Source: Enterococcus sp.
GTDB lineage: Bacteria > Bacillota > Bacilli > Lactobacillales > Enterococcaceae
NCBI RefSeq assembly: GCF_022711995.1
Contig: NZ_JALAHI010000058.1
Coordinates: 1-64,000 of the forward strand
Length of the DNA: 64,000 nt
Direction: 5' to 3'
Shown here: in pieces, positions 20,313 through 29,097 of the stretch
Layout of the letters: each line of letters opens with the position of its first letter
Position numbering within the stretch: the stretch's first letter is position 1
Made by a program: the position numbers and the translations under genes
The notes under the pieces: generated by a model
The model's database searches: none
What the model saw: only the letters and a program-made list of their open reading frames with translations
Told to the model about the DNA's origin: nothing

Positions 20313-22118
20313 ATGACTTATTCTCTTAACTGGGATCTTGATTCAATTTTTTCTGGCGGTAGTACATCTGTCCAGTTGCAAGAACGAATGGCCCAACTAG
20401 ATACACAAATCAAAACTTATCGTACAAAAGTCGATGCATGGCAACCCGACAATGCCTCTCAAACAGAGGAATTAGCTGAATTATTGTCATTGTCCGAAAC
20501 GATCAGCAATGGATTTTCTCAGTGCAGCAGCTTTATCAACGCATTATTGTCTGCCAACGTCAATGACAATCAGGCTAAATTGCTTTCTGGCGATCTTTAT
20601 GCTAAATTACCTACTCTACAAGCTGCCGAAACGGTTTTTTCAAAAAAATTGACAGAAATTTCTGATGATGCTTGGGAAACACTATTGCAAAAAGAGCCTT
20701 TCGCTGCTATTGCCTTTCGTTTGAAGGAAATTCGCCGCGATGGGAAAGAACTTTTGTCAGAAGCAGAAGAAACGATTATTAACACACTTTCTTTAGACGG
20801 GTTAAATGCATGGAGCCAACATTATGATACGATCGTGGCTTCAATTGCGATTCCTTTTACCCAGTCGGATGGAACAAAAATCACTCTTTCTGCTGGTCAA
20901 GCCTTCAACAAAATGATGGGTGACCCAGATCCTGAAGTTCGTGCTCAACTATTTGCGGAGTGGGAAAAAGCTTGGGGAGAAAAAGAAGATTTATTTGCCG
21001 ATACATTGAATCACCTGGATGGATTCCGTCTCTCCAATTACAAATTGCACGGTGTAGATGACTATCTGAAGGAACCTCTAGAGTATAATCGCCTACAAAA
21101 AGCGACATTGGATGCAATGTGGGGAACGATCCAGAAGAACAAACAACCAATCGTGGACTTTTTGACACGAAAAGCCCAATTATTCGGAAAAGAAAAAATG
21201 GAGTGGCAAGATCAAGACGCTCCGATCATTTTAGGTGACATGAAGGAACGTACCTATACCTTCGATGAAGCAGCTGCTTTCATTTTGGAAAACTTTAGAA
21301 AATTCAGTCCCAAAATGGCTGATTTTGCTCAAGAAGCCTTTGAAAAAAGTTGGATCGAAGCAGAAGATCGTCCTGGCAAACGTCCTGGTGGTTACTGTAC
21401 CAGTTTACCTGAAACAAGAGAATCACGTATTTTCATGACTTACAGTAATTCCGTCAATGAGGTAGCCACTTTGGCGCATGAATTAGGCCATGCTTTCCAT
21501 AGTAGTGTTCTGTGGGACTTGCCGCAGCTTAACCAGGATTATGCGATGAATGTGGCTGAAACTGCAAGTACCTTTGCCGAACTAATCGTTGCTGATGCAA
21601 CATTGAAAGAAGCAAAAACAAAAGAAGAAAAAATCAACTTGTTAGATGCCAAAATGCAAAATGCCATTGCCATGTTCATGAATATCCATGCACGCTTTAT
21701 TTTTGAAAACAGTTTTTATCAAGCACGCCAAAAAGGACTGGTTTCTGCAGAACAAATCACAGAAATGATGGTGGCTGCCCAAAAAGAAAGTTACGCCGAT
21801 GGATTAGCTAGCTATCACCCACATTTCTGGGCGGCAAAACTGCATTTCTTTATTGATGATGTTCCTTTCTATAACTTTCCTTACACATTTGGCTATCTTT
21901 TCAGCATGGGGATCTATGCTTATGCCAACCAGAAAGGGACGAGTTTTGAAGAAGAATATATTGCTTTATTACAAGACACAGCTTCTATGCCAACAGAAGA
22001 ATTGGCCCAAAAACATTTAGGCGTTGATCTGACAAAACCTGATTTCTGGCAAGCCGGAATCGATCGGGTCTTGCAAGATATCGATACCTTTATGGAGTTG
22101 ACAGAAGAGTATATATAA
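20313..22118 (+). CDS. pepF: Oligoendopeptidase F (M3B family)
   Basis: Cytoplasmic zinc metallopeptidase that cleaves medium-length peptides, probably in recycling of imported or signal peptides. The 601-residue product has the N-terminal helical PepF domain and the M3 catalytic domain with HELGHAFHSS (HExxH at 389-393) and a downstream Glu in NVAETASTFAE as third zinc ligand. The NWDLDSIFSGG start is typical of the M3 family 2 subgroup. GGAG lies 10 bases before the ATG. Monocistronic, with a strong terminator. Confidence 0.94.
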   Translation: MTYSLNWDLDSIFSGGSTSVQLQERMAQLDTQIKTYRTKVDAWQPDNASQTEELAELLSLSETISNGFSQCSSFINALLSANVNDNQAKLLSGDLYAKLPTLQAAETVFSKKLTEISDDAWETLLQKEPFAAIAFRLKEIRRDGKELLSEAEETIINTLSLDGLNAWSQHYDTIVASIAIPFTQSDGTKITLSAGQAFNKMMGDPDPEVRAQLFAEWEKAWGEKEDLFADTLNHLDGFRLSNYKLHGVDDYLKEPLEYNRLQKATLDAMWGTIQKNKQPIVDFLTRKAQLFGKEKMEWQDQDAPIILGDMKERTYTFDEAAAFILENFRKFSPKMADFAQEAFEKSWIEAEDRPGKRPGGYCTSLPETRESRIFMTYSNSVNEVATLAHELGHAFHSSVLWDLPQLNQDYAMNVAETASTFAELIVADATLKEAKTKEEKINLLDAKMQNAIAMFMNIHARFIFENSFYQARQKGLVSAEQITEMMVAAQKESYADGLASYHPHFWAAKLHFFIDDVPFYNFPYTFGYLFSMGIYAYANQKGTSFEEEYIALLQDTASMPTEELAQKHLGVDLTKPDFWQAGIDRVLQDIDTFMELTEEYI

Positions 22119-22120
22119 AA

Positions 22121-22152
22121 AAACAAGCGCAGATTTCTGCGCTTGCTTTTTT
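22121..22152. terminator. Bidirectional terminator between pepF and tspO
   Basis: CAAGCGCAGA and TCTGCGCTTG form a 10-bp stem with a tiny loop, flanked by AAAAAAA and followed by CTTTTTTTT. It serves the two convergent genes. Confidence 0.9.
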
Positions 22153-22161
22153 TTGTTGCTA

Positions 22162-22629
22162 TCAGCTATTTAGCAATGTTAATCCGATAGTTAAATACCC
22201 TGCATAGAGACACCAAATCAGATAGGGTATAAAAAGATAGGTGGCTCTTTTGTCGATTCGGGCAAATAAAAACAGACAGACGATGACTGCTAATACCAAT
22301 AAGACAATAACCACTGTTCCTGCCCAATAAAGATTCCAACCAAAAAAGACGATACTCCACAAAAAATTCAACACTTGTTGGATACCAAAGAAGATATAGG
22401 CTTGTTTCTTAAATGCTGGATTTACTTTCGCAATGATGAGTAAAAATAAAGCTGTTCCCATAAAGGCATAGAGGATCGTCCAAACGATACCAATGATTCC
22501 TCCTGGTGGTGCTAAAAACGGTTTGTCCAGTTGCGCATACGTCGCAGCAATATCCCCCGCGAACAAACTGGAAATGATTCCAGTAATCTCGATACCTACC
22601 ACACAACCTAGCCAAAGCAAAAATTTCAT
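22162..22629 (-). CDS. tspO: TspO/MBR family membrane protein
   Basis: Five-helix tryptophan-rich sensory protein / peripheral benzodiazepine receptor homologue of 155 residues. Conserved motifs are PPGGIIGIVWTILYAFMG, QQVLNFLWSIVFFGWN and PYLIWCLYAGYLTIGLTLLN. Bacterial members bind and degrade porphyrins; the cellular role in enterococci is not established. ATG start preceded by GGGAGCGATAGAA. It converges on pepF. Confidence 0.9.
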   Translation of the reverse strand: MKFLLWLGCVVGIEITGIISSLFAGDIAATYAQLDKPFLAPPGGIIGIVWTILYAFMGTALFLLIIAKVNPAFKKQAYIFFGIQQVLNFLWSIVFFGWNLYWAGTVVIVLLVLAVIVCLFLFARIDKRATYLFIPYLIWCLYAGYLTIGLTLLNS

Positions 22630-22756
22630 TTCTATCGCTCCCTTTCGTTCCCCACATTTCTGCCGCTACTTGGTTCAATGAATCAAGCAACCGGTCGCTG
22701 CTTGCTCTAGCAGCTTCTACTAATATGGTATCATTCCTATCAGCATTTCAAAAAAG

Positions 22757-22798
22757 TAATGCTCGACAAGAAGAGAGCGCTAAGCAATTTTAGCATTA
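22757..22798 (-). terminator. Possible terminator after the glycosyltransferase gene
   Basis: Minus strand: TAATGCT (starting at the stop codon) pairs with AGCATTA across a 28-base loop and is followed by CTTTTTTG. The loop is long, so the call is weak. Confidence 0.35.
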
Positions 22799-23629
22799 GT
22801 TGTTTAACGATCTGCTAAAGTTGCCTTGCTGTTGAGCGATATATTTATAAAGTGAGCCGTAACGACTTTTGTAGCCTTTCTTCCAAGGCTTGTCTTTGCC
22901 GCAAAAATGCAGCAACACTGTGTAGTTGATGACCCAGTCCAGATCCCATTGTCCCAGACTGATCGTCTCATAGGTACGGTTTTTTCTGACATCATAATTA
23001 TACAATTGATCGGGAATAGCCAAAATCCGGTCTCCATACAACCCATTAAGAATGTCTTGGTCTGGTAAAAATAAATTCAACTGATTTTTTTGAATAAATG
23101 CTGCGATTTCCTTTTCTTTTACTTCTTGCCGCAACTGCGCCAAATTCATCAGGAGAACCCCAGAATTGAAATAACCTTCTGATTCATAATTTTTGAGACG
23201 GACTTTATTGATGACCGTCGTGACTTCTGTTAATTTTGAATGGCTCGCTGCTGCATAAAGATAATCTTCCAGCATTAAGTCATATAATGGCTGTAAATCG
23301 TTGATGCACAAAATATCAGCATCCAAATATAAAACTTTATCGAGATCCTTCGGTAAATAATTTTGAGCCAATAATCGATAATAGATTGACTCTGGGTAAC
23401 GATCACTGACTGGGGCTTGTTTAAAAATCGATCCGGTACCAATAATCACTGGGTGATAGTCCATCTCTAGCCCTTGGCAAAATTGTCTCAGCTCAGCTGT
23501 CTGAATAAGTTCTTCCTCTTGCAAAACAAATACATCGAACCGCTTGGCCGATGAATGTAGCCAGATTGAATAGAGGGTGGTTTTTAATTGTTCCACAAAT
23601 GTATCGTCAATCGCAAAAAGCAGATTCAT
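22796..23629 (-). CDS. Family 8 glycosyltransferase
   Basis: GT-A fold retaining glycosyltransferase of 277 residues (GT8, the galactosyl/glucosyltransferase group including LgtC-like enzymes). It shows the N-terminal MNLLFAIDDTFVEQ strand, the metal-binding DxD in LYLDADIL, the FNSGVLLMNL acceptor segment, LPDQDILN and the C-terminal LHFCGKDKPWK metal-ligand motif. No signal or TM, so cytoplasmic; it probably builds a cell-envelope or secreted-protein glycan. The acceptor is unknown. The start is the ATG at 23629 with AAGGAG 11 bases upstream; a GTG 4 codons earlier overlaps that site. No other glycan gene is adjacent. Confidence 0.9.
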   Translation of the reverse strand: MNLLFAIDDTFVEQLKTTLYSIWLHSSAKRFDVFVLQEEELIQTAELRQFCQGLEMDYHPVIIGTGSIFKQAPVSDRYPESIYYRLLAQNYLPKDLDKVLYLDADILCINDLQPLYDLMLEDYLYAAASHSKLTEVTTVINKVRLKNYESEGYFNSGVLLMNLAQLRQEVKEKEIAAFIQKNQLNLFLPDQDILNGLYGDRILAIPDQLYNYDVRKNRTYETISLGQWDLDWVINYTVLLHFCGKDKPWKKGYKSRYGSLYKYIAQQQGNFSRSLNN

Positions 23630-23734
23630 ACTTTCTATCACTCCTTAAAACAATTATTGAAAGCTGCTTAATCTAGCTTCATACTCTAGTATACCCGATT
23701 CTCACTATCTATACGAAAACAACCTATTCTTTCA

Positions 23735-23765
23735 ACAAAAAAACCAAAGCAACAATTGCTTTGGC
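23735..23765 (-). terminator. Terminator after the first gntR gene
   Basis: Minus strand: CCAAAGCAATTGTTGCTTTGG, a 7-bp stem followed by TTTTTTTG, directly after the stop codon. Confidence 0.85.
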
Positions 23766-23766
23766 A

Positions 23767-24507
23767 TTAGGTTTTCCGGTGATTTAAAAGATCTGGTTTC
23801 ATATCTAGCATGGAATACCCCCGAACATCATAGCGGTTTCGACTTCTTGAATAATCAATCGGTCTTCCTGATTCTAAATAGATGATCTGTTCTAACTCCA
23901 AAACCGGATCATCCGCTTGACACTTTAAATACTGGCGATCGTACGCGTCGCTTTTCGCAGCTTGAAATGTTCGATAGGCACCGGCAAATTTGTAGTTTAA
24001 TTCTTTCAGCAAATAAGCATAAACCGATCGATGCAAGATTTCTTTCGTTAGACCTGGCACTAAATCGATGGGCATAAACGTATTTTCTAAAATATAAGGG
24101 TCTCCATCTAATATTCGCAGACGAATCACATGATAGACCGGATCTTCCGCAGCTACCTTCAACATTTCCTGCACTCTACTATCCGGAAAACAAACTTCAA
24201 AGACAATTACCTGACTTTGCAAATCACGTTTCTGCATTTTCATCTGATAACTGAGCCCATTGTATTCGTTTACAGAAGAAGTGTCACGTTCCCAGAAAGA
24301 ATGATTCAATACTTTCGTCCCAGATCCACGTTTCGAAAGCAACAGTCCTTCCATAATCAAAATATTGATGGCATTTTTGATCGTCATTCGGCTCACGCCA
24401 AATTCTTTGACCAGCTCCGTTTGATGAGGCAGAAAGCTCTCTTTGGGGTAGGTACCATCTTTAATTCTTTTTCGAAGGACATCTGCTATCTCAACATACT
24501 TTGGCAC
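23767..24507 (-). CDS. GntR/HutC family transcriptional regulator (copy 1)
   Basis: Sugar-responsive repressor or activator, 246 residues. It has an N-terminal winged helix (about 1-72; EFGVSRMTIKNAINILIMEG, KRGSGTKV) and a C-terminal UTRA effector domain (about 95-240; YHVIRLRILDGDPYILENTFMP, ending with YSRSRNRYD). I chose the GTG that gives MPKYVEIADVL, with GAGG 8 bases upstream; its paralogue at 29098 starts the same way. It follows a PTS EIIC gene on the same strand and probably controls it and the phospho-beta-glucosidase in response to a phosphorylated sugar (inference). Confidence 0.9.
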   Translation of the reverse strand: MPKYVEIADVLRKRIKDGTYPKESFLPHQTELVKEFGVSRMTIKNAINILIMEGLLLSKRGSGTKVLNHSFWERDTSSVNEYNGLSYQMKMQKRDLQSQVIVFEVCFPDSRVQEMLKVAAEDPVYHVIRLRILDGDPYILENTFMPIDLVPGLTKEILHRSVYAYLLKELNYKFAGAYRTFQAAKSDAYDRQYLKCQADDPVLELEQIIYLESGRPIDYSRSRNRYDVRGYSMLDMKPDLLNHRKT

Positions 24508-24536
24508 AATATTCACCTCACATCCTTATTCATTAA

Positions 24537-24670
24537 AAAAGACTGCGACATAAGCAGCAAAGATGACTACCCTATCATGCTGCATGAACTATTTTTAGTA
24601 GTGAATGCAGCATGATTGCCATTTTTTTCCTTCGGGTAGTTTCGTCTTGGTCTGACTTATGTCCCAGCCT
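24537..24670 (-). terminator. Long-stem terminator (dispersed repeat copy D) after the first EIIC gene
   Basis: Minus strand: GCTGGGACATAAG (24653-24665) pairs with CTTATGTCGCAGTC and ends in TTTTTT next to the gntR start. Inside are a second stem ACTACCC/GGGTAGT and a third, ATCATGCTGCAT/ATGCAGCATGAT. The end sequences are the same type as copies A and C; the interior differs. Confidence 0.7.
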
Positions 24671-24686
24671 CAATTTGATTGATTGG

Positions 24687-25967
24687 TTACATTTCTTTCA
24701 AGCGACGATTTTCTTGGATCTGTGCCATCTTCACAAATGGAAGATAAATCACGATCGAGATAATCAAATTAACTGCAGCTAAGATTCCGCCAGCAATACT
24801 TTGTGTTGACAAGATCCCCCCAATGATTGGTGGCGTTGTCCAAGGTGCGATGACGGTACACGCTGGTACCAGTCCTGTTGCTGTGGCAAAGTAGGCAGTT
24901 GAAACTAATACAAGCGGTGTTAAAACATAAGGTATGAACAAAATTGGATTCAACACGACTGGTAATCCAAACATCACTGGTTCATTGATCATAAATACCC
25001 CTGGAGCCAATGATAATTTTGCTACAGTCATATAAGCTTTATGATGACGAGCAACCAAGAAAATTGCGATCAATAAGCCTAATGTTGCACCGGTACCACC
25101 TATATTAACAAATGAATCAAAAAACGGCTTATTTACAATATACGGCAATTTGTCTCCTGCTTCAAGCGCTTTCGCATTTGCTTCGATCGCTGGAATGTTA
25201 ATCGTTTGCATAAATGGATCGATGATATTTGCGCCATGCAAACCAAAGAACCAAAGGAAAGCAGAGATAAACCCTAATAGCAATGCAGCTGGATAAGAGT
25301 TTGCCAATCCCATAAATGGTTGTTGAACAAGTTCATAGAATGATAGAACCAAACTTGAAACACCAAACGCTTGGAAGATTGCTGTGAACAATGCAAAAAT
25401 CGAAATGGTGATCATTGCTGGGAACAACGCTGCAAAAGAACGAGAAACTGCAGGTGGTACACCATCAGGCATGTTGATCACTAAACGAGGATTGCCTGCC
25501 AAACGACGGAAGATCTCAGTAGAAATAATAGCCACGATCAATGCTAAAAATAATCCTTGTGAACCAAGACCCGCCGCGGTCAACAAACCATCCGCATCTG
25601 TAGCCATTGCACCTAATGCAAAGAAACTGGCAACTGAAATTGCTCCTGCTCCTAATGCATCTTGGTCATAGCTCTTAGCCAAGTTATAAGAAACAGTGAA
25701 TGCAATCAGTAAAGCTAAAATAGAAAATGTCCCTGCAGATAAATTATTGCCAAATGCTTGCCAGGTACCTTCACCAAAAATACCATTCATAAAATCAATA
25801 TAAGCTGGAATAGGCAAATTATTGATCAATACCCCAAAAGATCCCAAGATCATCAATGGCATCGTTACGATAAAACCGTCACGAATCGCAACTAGATGAC
25901 GTTGTGAACCAATTTTGGAAGCAATCGGAATAAAATGCTTCTCCATAAACGCGATAAACTTATTCAT
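24687..25967 (-). CDS. PTS EIIC, cellobiose/beta-glucoside type (copy 1)
   Basis: Sugar permease subunit of a phosphotransferase system in the lactose/cellobiose/chitobiose (CelB) family: 426 residues, about ten hydrophobic segments, with MPDGVPPAVSRSFAALFPA, FFGLHGANIIDPFM, FVNIGGTGATLGLL and INEPVMFGLPVVLNP. No EIIA or EIIB domain is fused and none is encoded nearby, so partner subunits must come from elsewhere. AAAGGAG lies 6 bases before the ATG, and a cre-like site lies upstream. The gene is between a GntR regulator and a GH1 phospho-beta-glucosidase. Confidence 0.93.
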   Translation of the reverse strand: MNKFIAFMEKHFIPIASKIGSQRHLVAIRDGFIVTMPLMILGSFGVLINNLPIPAYIDFMNGIFGEGTWQAFGNNLSAGTFSILALLIAFTVSYNLAKSYDQDALGAGAISVASFFALGAMATDADGLLTAAGLGSQGLFLALIVAIISTEIFRRLAGNPRLVINMPDGVPPAVSRSFAALFPAMITISIFALFTAIFQAFGVSSLVLSFYELVQQPFMGLANSYPAALLLGFISAFLWFFGLHGANIIDPFMQTINIPAIEANAKALEAGDKLPYIVNKPFFDSFVNIGGTGATLGLLIAIFLVARHHKAYMTVAKLSLAPGVFMINEPVMFGLPVVLNPILFIPYVLTPLVLVSTAYFATATGLVPACTVIAPWTTPPIIGGILSTQSIAGGILAAVNLIISIVIYLPFVKMAQIQENRRLKEM

Positions 25968-26002
25968 TTTTTTCTCCTTTCAAAAACCATCCTATAATTT
26001 AG

Positions 26003-26016
26003 TGAAACCGATTTCC
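26003..26016 (-). promoter_or_regulatory. cre site upstream of the first EIIC gene
   Basis: TGAAACCGATTTCC matches the catabolite-responsive element consensus TGAAANCGNTTNCA at all fixed bases but the last. It lies about 36 bp before the EIIC start, so CcpA probably represses the gene when a preferred sugar is present. Confidence 0.6.
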
Positions 26017-26125
26017 TCTATAGAATACCACGCTTACATTTATAAGTCTAGTCTTTTCTATTACAAAACTGGTCATGATGCATTCAAACCCAATCTTATT
26101 TCGGGACTGACAGGTCATTTTTAAC

Positions 26126-26160
26126 GAAAAAAACGCAGTGAAGCAACCTTCACTGCGTGC
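26126..26160 (-). terminator. Terminator after the first phospho-beta-glucosidase gene
   Basis: Minus strand: ACGCAGTGAA and TTCACTGCGT form a 10-bp perfect stem followed by TTTTTT, just after the stop. Confidence 0.92.
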
Positions 26161-26163
26161 GGA

Positions 26164-27552
26164 TTAAAAGCCGTTGTTGTCAGAAACTTTTTTGTACCAA
26201 CGACCAGATTTTTTAATTGTGCGCTTGGCATCATTGTTCAAGTCAACGGAAATGAAGCCATAACGATTTTTATATGCGTTCGTCCAAGACCAGTTATCCA
26301 TACATGTCCACATATGGTAGCCAACACAGTTGGTGCCCTCTTGGATCGCTTGATGAACATACTTCAAGTGTTCTTTAACGAATTCGATTCGATAATCGTC
26401 CTCAATGATCCCTTCATCGTTGACAAATCGTTCTTCCCCTTCAACCCCCATGCCATTTTCAGAAATATAGCATTTGATATTGCCATAATTCTCACGGGTA
26501 GTGGTCAAGATATCATAAATCCCTTTTTCATAGATCTCCCATCCACGATAAGGGTTCATTTTTTTGTCAGGTTTATCATAATTATCAAAATAATCATCTG
26601 GTAATGGACCATTCGTGTGGTCGATCGGTGTTTCTTTTGCCATAATACGACGAGGCTGATAGTAATTGATGCCTAATAAGTCAATCGTGTTTTCTTTGAT
26701 GATAACTAAATCTTCTGCTTCATGTTCCGGTATCATGTCTAATTCTTTGATGATCGTGACTAATTCTTCAGGGAATGTCCCTTTAACTGCTGGATCCAAA
26801 AAGGAACGGTTGAAGAAGGCATCGGCGATTTGGGCTGCTTTAACATCTTCCGGGTTTGCTTCATCTCTCGGATAGCTAGGTGTCAGATTCAAGATGATCC
26901 CTATCTCTCCACCCAATTCCAGCGCATGATATTCCTTGATTGCCTTGGCACTAGCAAGAGTTTCATGGAAGCCGGCTTGAACAGCATGCTTCATGTTGAT
27001 TTCGTTTGGATAGTGGAACTGATAGAGATAGCCACCTTCTATCGGAACGATTGGTTCATTATGAGTGAACCATTTTTTGACCTTTGTACCAAACAATTCA
27101 AAACACGTTTTGGCAAAAACGACGTAAGCCTCCACTGTTTCGCGACTTAACCAACCGCCTTTTTCTTGCAAGGCCATCGGCATATCAAAATGATACAAGT
27201 TGACGAATGGTTCGATCCCATTTGCAATCAATTCATCGAAATAATCATGATAAAAAGCTACAGCCTCTTGATTGACTTCACCAGTTCCTGCTGGAATCAA
27301 ACGACTCCACTGAATCGATGTCCGAAAGGTATTGTGTCCTGTTTCTTTCATCAGTTGAATATCTTCTTTGTACCGTTTATAGACTTGGGATGTTTTTTCG
27401 GGTCCTACACGGTCAAAGAATTTTTCTGGTTCTTGTTCATACCAGTAATCCCAAATACTTGGCCCTTTTTTGTCTCCTGCAAAAGTTCCTTCTGTCTGAG
27501 GCCCACTGGCAGCAGAACCCCACCAGAATCCTTCTGGAAATTGATACGTCAT
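26164..27552 (-). CDS. GH1 6-phospho-beta-glucosidase (copy 1)
   Basis: Hydrolyses phosphorylated beta-glucosides delivered by a PTS, 462 residues. It has the GH1 N-terminal signature PEGFWWGSAASGPQTEG, the acid/base Glu in THNEP (near 170) and the nucleophile Glu in ISENGMG (near 370). The C-terminal stretch containing GRWYKK holds the Ser/Lys/Tyr-type pocket expected of phospho-sugar enzymes, but substrate specificity is inferred from context. GGGAG lies 10 bases before the ATG. It is divergent from the second EIIC gene; both share a regulatory region with cre and an inverted repeat. Confidence 0.92.
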   Translation of the reverse strand: MTYQFPEGFWWGSAASGPQTEGTFAGDKKGPSIWDYWYEQEPEKFFDRVGPEKTSQVYKRYKEDIQLMKETGHNTFRTSIQWSRLIPAGTGEVNQEAVAFYHDYFDELIANGIEPFVNLYHFDMPMALQEKGGWLSRETVEAYVVFAKTCFELFGTKVKKWFTHNEPIVPIEGGYLYQFHYPNEINMKHAVQAGFHETLASAKAIKEYHALELGGEIGIILNLTPSYPRDEANPEDVKAAQIADAFFNRSFLDPAVKGTFPEELVTIIKELDMIPEHEAEDLVIIKENTIDLLGINYYQPRRIMAKETPIDHTNGPLPDDYFDNYDKPDKKMNPYRGWEIYEKGIYDILTTTRENYGNIKCYISENGMGVEGEERFVNDEGIIEDDYRIEFVKEHLKYVHQAIQEGTNCVGYHMWTCMDNWSWTNAYKNRYGFISVDLNNDAKRTIKKSGRWYKKVSDNNGF

Positions 27553-27630
27553 CTTTTTTACACTCCCTATTCATACTTGATACCGTAATCATAATGGAAC
27601 CACTATCAAAAATCAATCTTTTTATTATCT

Positions 27631-27644
27631 AATGTATAGACATT
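27631..27644. promoter_or_regulatory. Candidate GntR-family operator
   Basis: AATGTATAGACATT has perfect 5-bp arms (AATGT/ACATT) around a TATAGA-type centre, typical of HutC-subfamily operators. It overlaps the -35 of the predicted promoter for the EIIC gene at 27710. Which GntR paralogue binds is unknown. Confidence 0.5.
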
Positions 27645-27665
27645 TAAAACAAAACATGATACATT
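27637..27665 (+). promoter_or_regulatory. Candidate promoter of the second EIIC gene
   Basis: -35 TAGACA (27637-27642), 17-bp spacer, -10 TACATT (27660-27665), about 45 bp before the ATG. The inverted repeat at 27631-27644 covers its -35 and the cre at 27672-27685 lies at its start site, a layout suited to double repression. Confidence 0.45.
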
Positions 27666-27671
27666 ATCAGT

Positions 27672-27685
27672 TGTAATCGATTGCA
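27672..27685. promoter_or_regulatory. cre site between the divergent bgl and EIIC genes
   Basis: TGTAATCGATTGCA fits the WTGNAANCGNWNNCW consensus fully and is nearly palindromic. Its place just downstream of the predicted EIIC -10 suits roadblock or promoter-occlusion repression by CcpA-HPr(Ser-P). Confidence 0.75.
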
Positions 27686-27709
27686 AAAAGTTATTAGGAG
27701 TGATTATTA

Positions 27710-28981
27710 ATGAACGGTTTTATGGATAAAATATCTGAAAAAATCTTGCCGCTAGCCAATGCGTTAGGGCAAAACCGCTACCTCACTGTCTTACGGGATG
27801 CGTTCATGCTTTCTTTTCCCATTACGATGTTTGGTTCAATCGTAGTGGTTATCAACAATCTGCCTTTTTTCAATGATGCAACGAAAGGCACTCTAAGTAC
27901 CCTGTTTGGTAATGGACAAAATGCAACAATGAGCATCATGACCGTTTTTGTTACTTTTGGTATTGGCTATTATTTGTCTAAGTCTTATGATGTTGAAGGG
28001 ATTTTTGGAGGCGCTGTATCTTTTGCCAGCTTTTTGATTCTAACGCCATTTTTCATGACTACAGAATCCGGTGAAACAGTTACTGGTGTGTTGGCCCTTG
28101 ATCGACTAGGTGCCAAAGGGATGTTCATCGGGATGATCGCTGCTTTCTTGGCCGGTGAAATCTATTGTCGTGTCACAAAACGCGGTTGGCAAATCAAAAT
28201 GCCTGATGGGGTACCACCTGCAGTCACCAAATCATTTGCTGCTTTGATACCAGCAATCGTTACACTAACCATCTTTTTGATCCTCAACGCGATCATGACC
28301 GGTGTCTTCCATGCGAACCTTCATGATGTGATCTATGAATTGATTCAAAAACCACTAACAGGTCTTGGAAGTAGCTTGCCAGCTACACTATTGGCACTGT
28401 TCTTGGTTCAGTTTTTATGGTTTTTTGGTCTTCATGGGCAAATCATCGTCAACTCTGTCATGGACCCTATCTGGAACACATTGATGTTGGACAATTTGGA
28501 AGCCTATCAAAATGGCGAAGCATTGCCTCATATCGTGACAAAACCATTCATGGAAACATTCACCGTTGGTTTAGGGGGTTCTGGCATGACGCTCGCTGTG
28601 GTGATTTTGATGGCTTTTGTCCTGAAGAAAAAACAATACCGCGATGTTGGTCGTTTGGCTCTTGCTCCTGGTATCTTCAATGTCAATGAACCTGCTATTT
28701 TCGGAATGCCCATCGTACTGAATGCAACGATTTTGATCCCTTGGGTAGTAGCACCTTTAGTAGTGACAACCTTTAATTACTTAGTGATGGCAGCTGGTCT
28801 AGTTCCAGCACCAACTGGTGTCTCCGTACCTTGGACCGTACCAGTGATTGCCAGCGGTGTGTTAGCAACCAACTCTTGGTTAGGTGGCTTGCTGCAAGTC
28901 ATTGATGTGGTAGTTGTCGGTATGATCTGGTATCCATTCTTGCGTATTTTAGATCGACAACAAGAAGCATCAATCAATTAG
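27710..28981 (+). CDS. PTS EIIC, cellobiose/beta-glucoside type (copy 2)
   Basis: Paralogue of the EIIC at 24687: 423 residues, the same topology, and matching motifs MPDGVPPAVTKSFAALIPA, FFGLHGQIIVNSVM and VNEPAIFGMPIVLN. The GANIID of copy 1 reads GQIIVN here, so sugar preference may differ. No EIIA or EIIB is fused or adjacent. AGGAG lies 9 bases before the ATG. A strong terminator separates it from the downstream gntR copy 2. Confidence 0.93.
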   Translation: MNGFMDKISEKILPLANALGQNRYLTVLRDAFMLSFPITMFGSIVVVINNLPFFNDATKGTLSTLFGNGQNATMSIMTVFVTFGIGYYLSKSYDVEGIFGGAVSFASFLILTPFFMTTESGETVTGVLALDRLGAKGMFIGMIAAFLAGEIYCRVTKRGWQIKMPDGVPPAVTKSFAALIPAIVTLTIFLILNAIMTGVFHANLHDVIYELIQKPLTGLGSSLPATLLALFLVQFLWFFGLHGQIIVNSVMDPIWNTLMLDNLEAYQNGEALPHIVTKPFMETFTVGLGGSGMTLAVVILMAFVLKKKQYRDVGRLALAPGIFNVNEPAIFGMPIVLNATILIPWVVAPLVVTTFNYLVMAAGLVPAPTGVSVPWTVPVIASGVLATNSWLGGLLQVIDVVVVGMIWYPFLRILDRQQEASIN

Positions 28982-28984
28982 CAC

Positions 28985-29027
28985 AAAAAGACTGACAGGA
29001 CCACAACCTGTCAGTCTTTTATTTTGA
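28985..29027 (+). terminator. Terminator after the second EIIC gene
   Basis: AAAAGACTGACAGG and CCTGTCAGTCTTTT form a 14-bp perfect stem followed by ATTTT. Confidence 0.93.
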
Positions 29028-29051
29028 GCGTCATCAATTTACTGATTCGGA

Positions 29052-29080
29052 TTGTCGAAATCGCTTTTTTCAGCTATACT
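29052..29080 (+). promoter_or_regulatory. Promoter of the second gntR gene
   Basis: -35 TTGTCG (29052-29057), 17-bp spacer, -10 TATACT (29075-29080). The predicted start site is only about 10 bp from the ATG, giving a very short leader that just holds the GAGGTGAGG ribosome binding site. Confidence 0.65.
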
Positions 29081-29097
29081 CTTTGCGAGGTGAGGAT

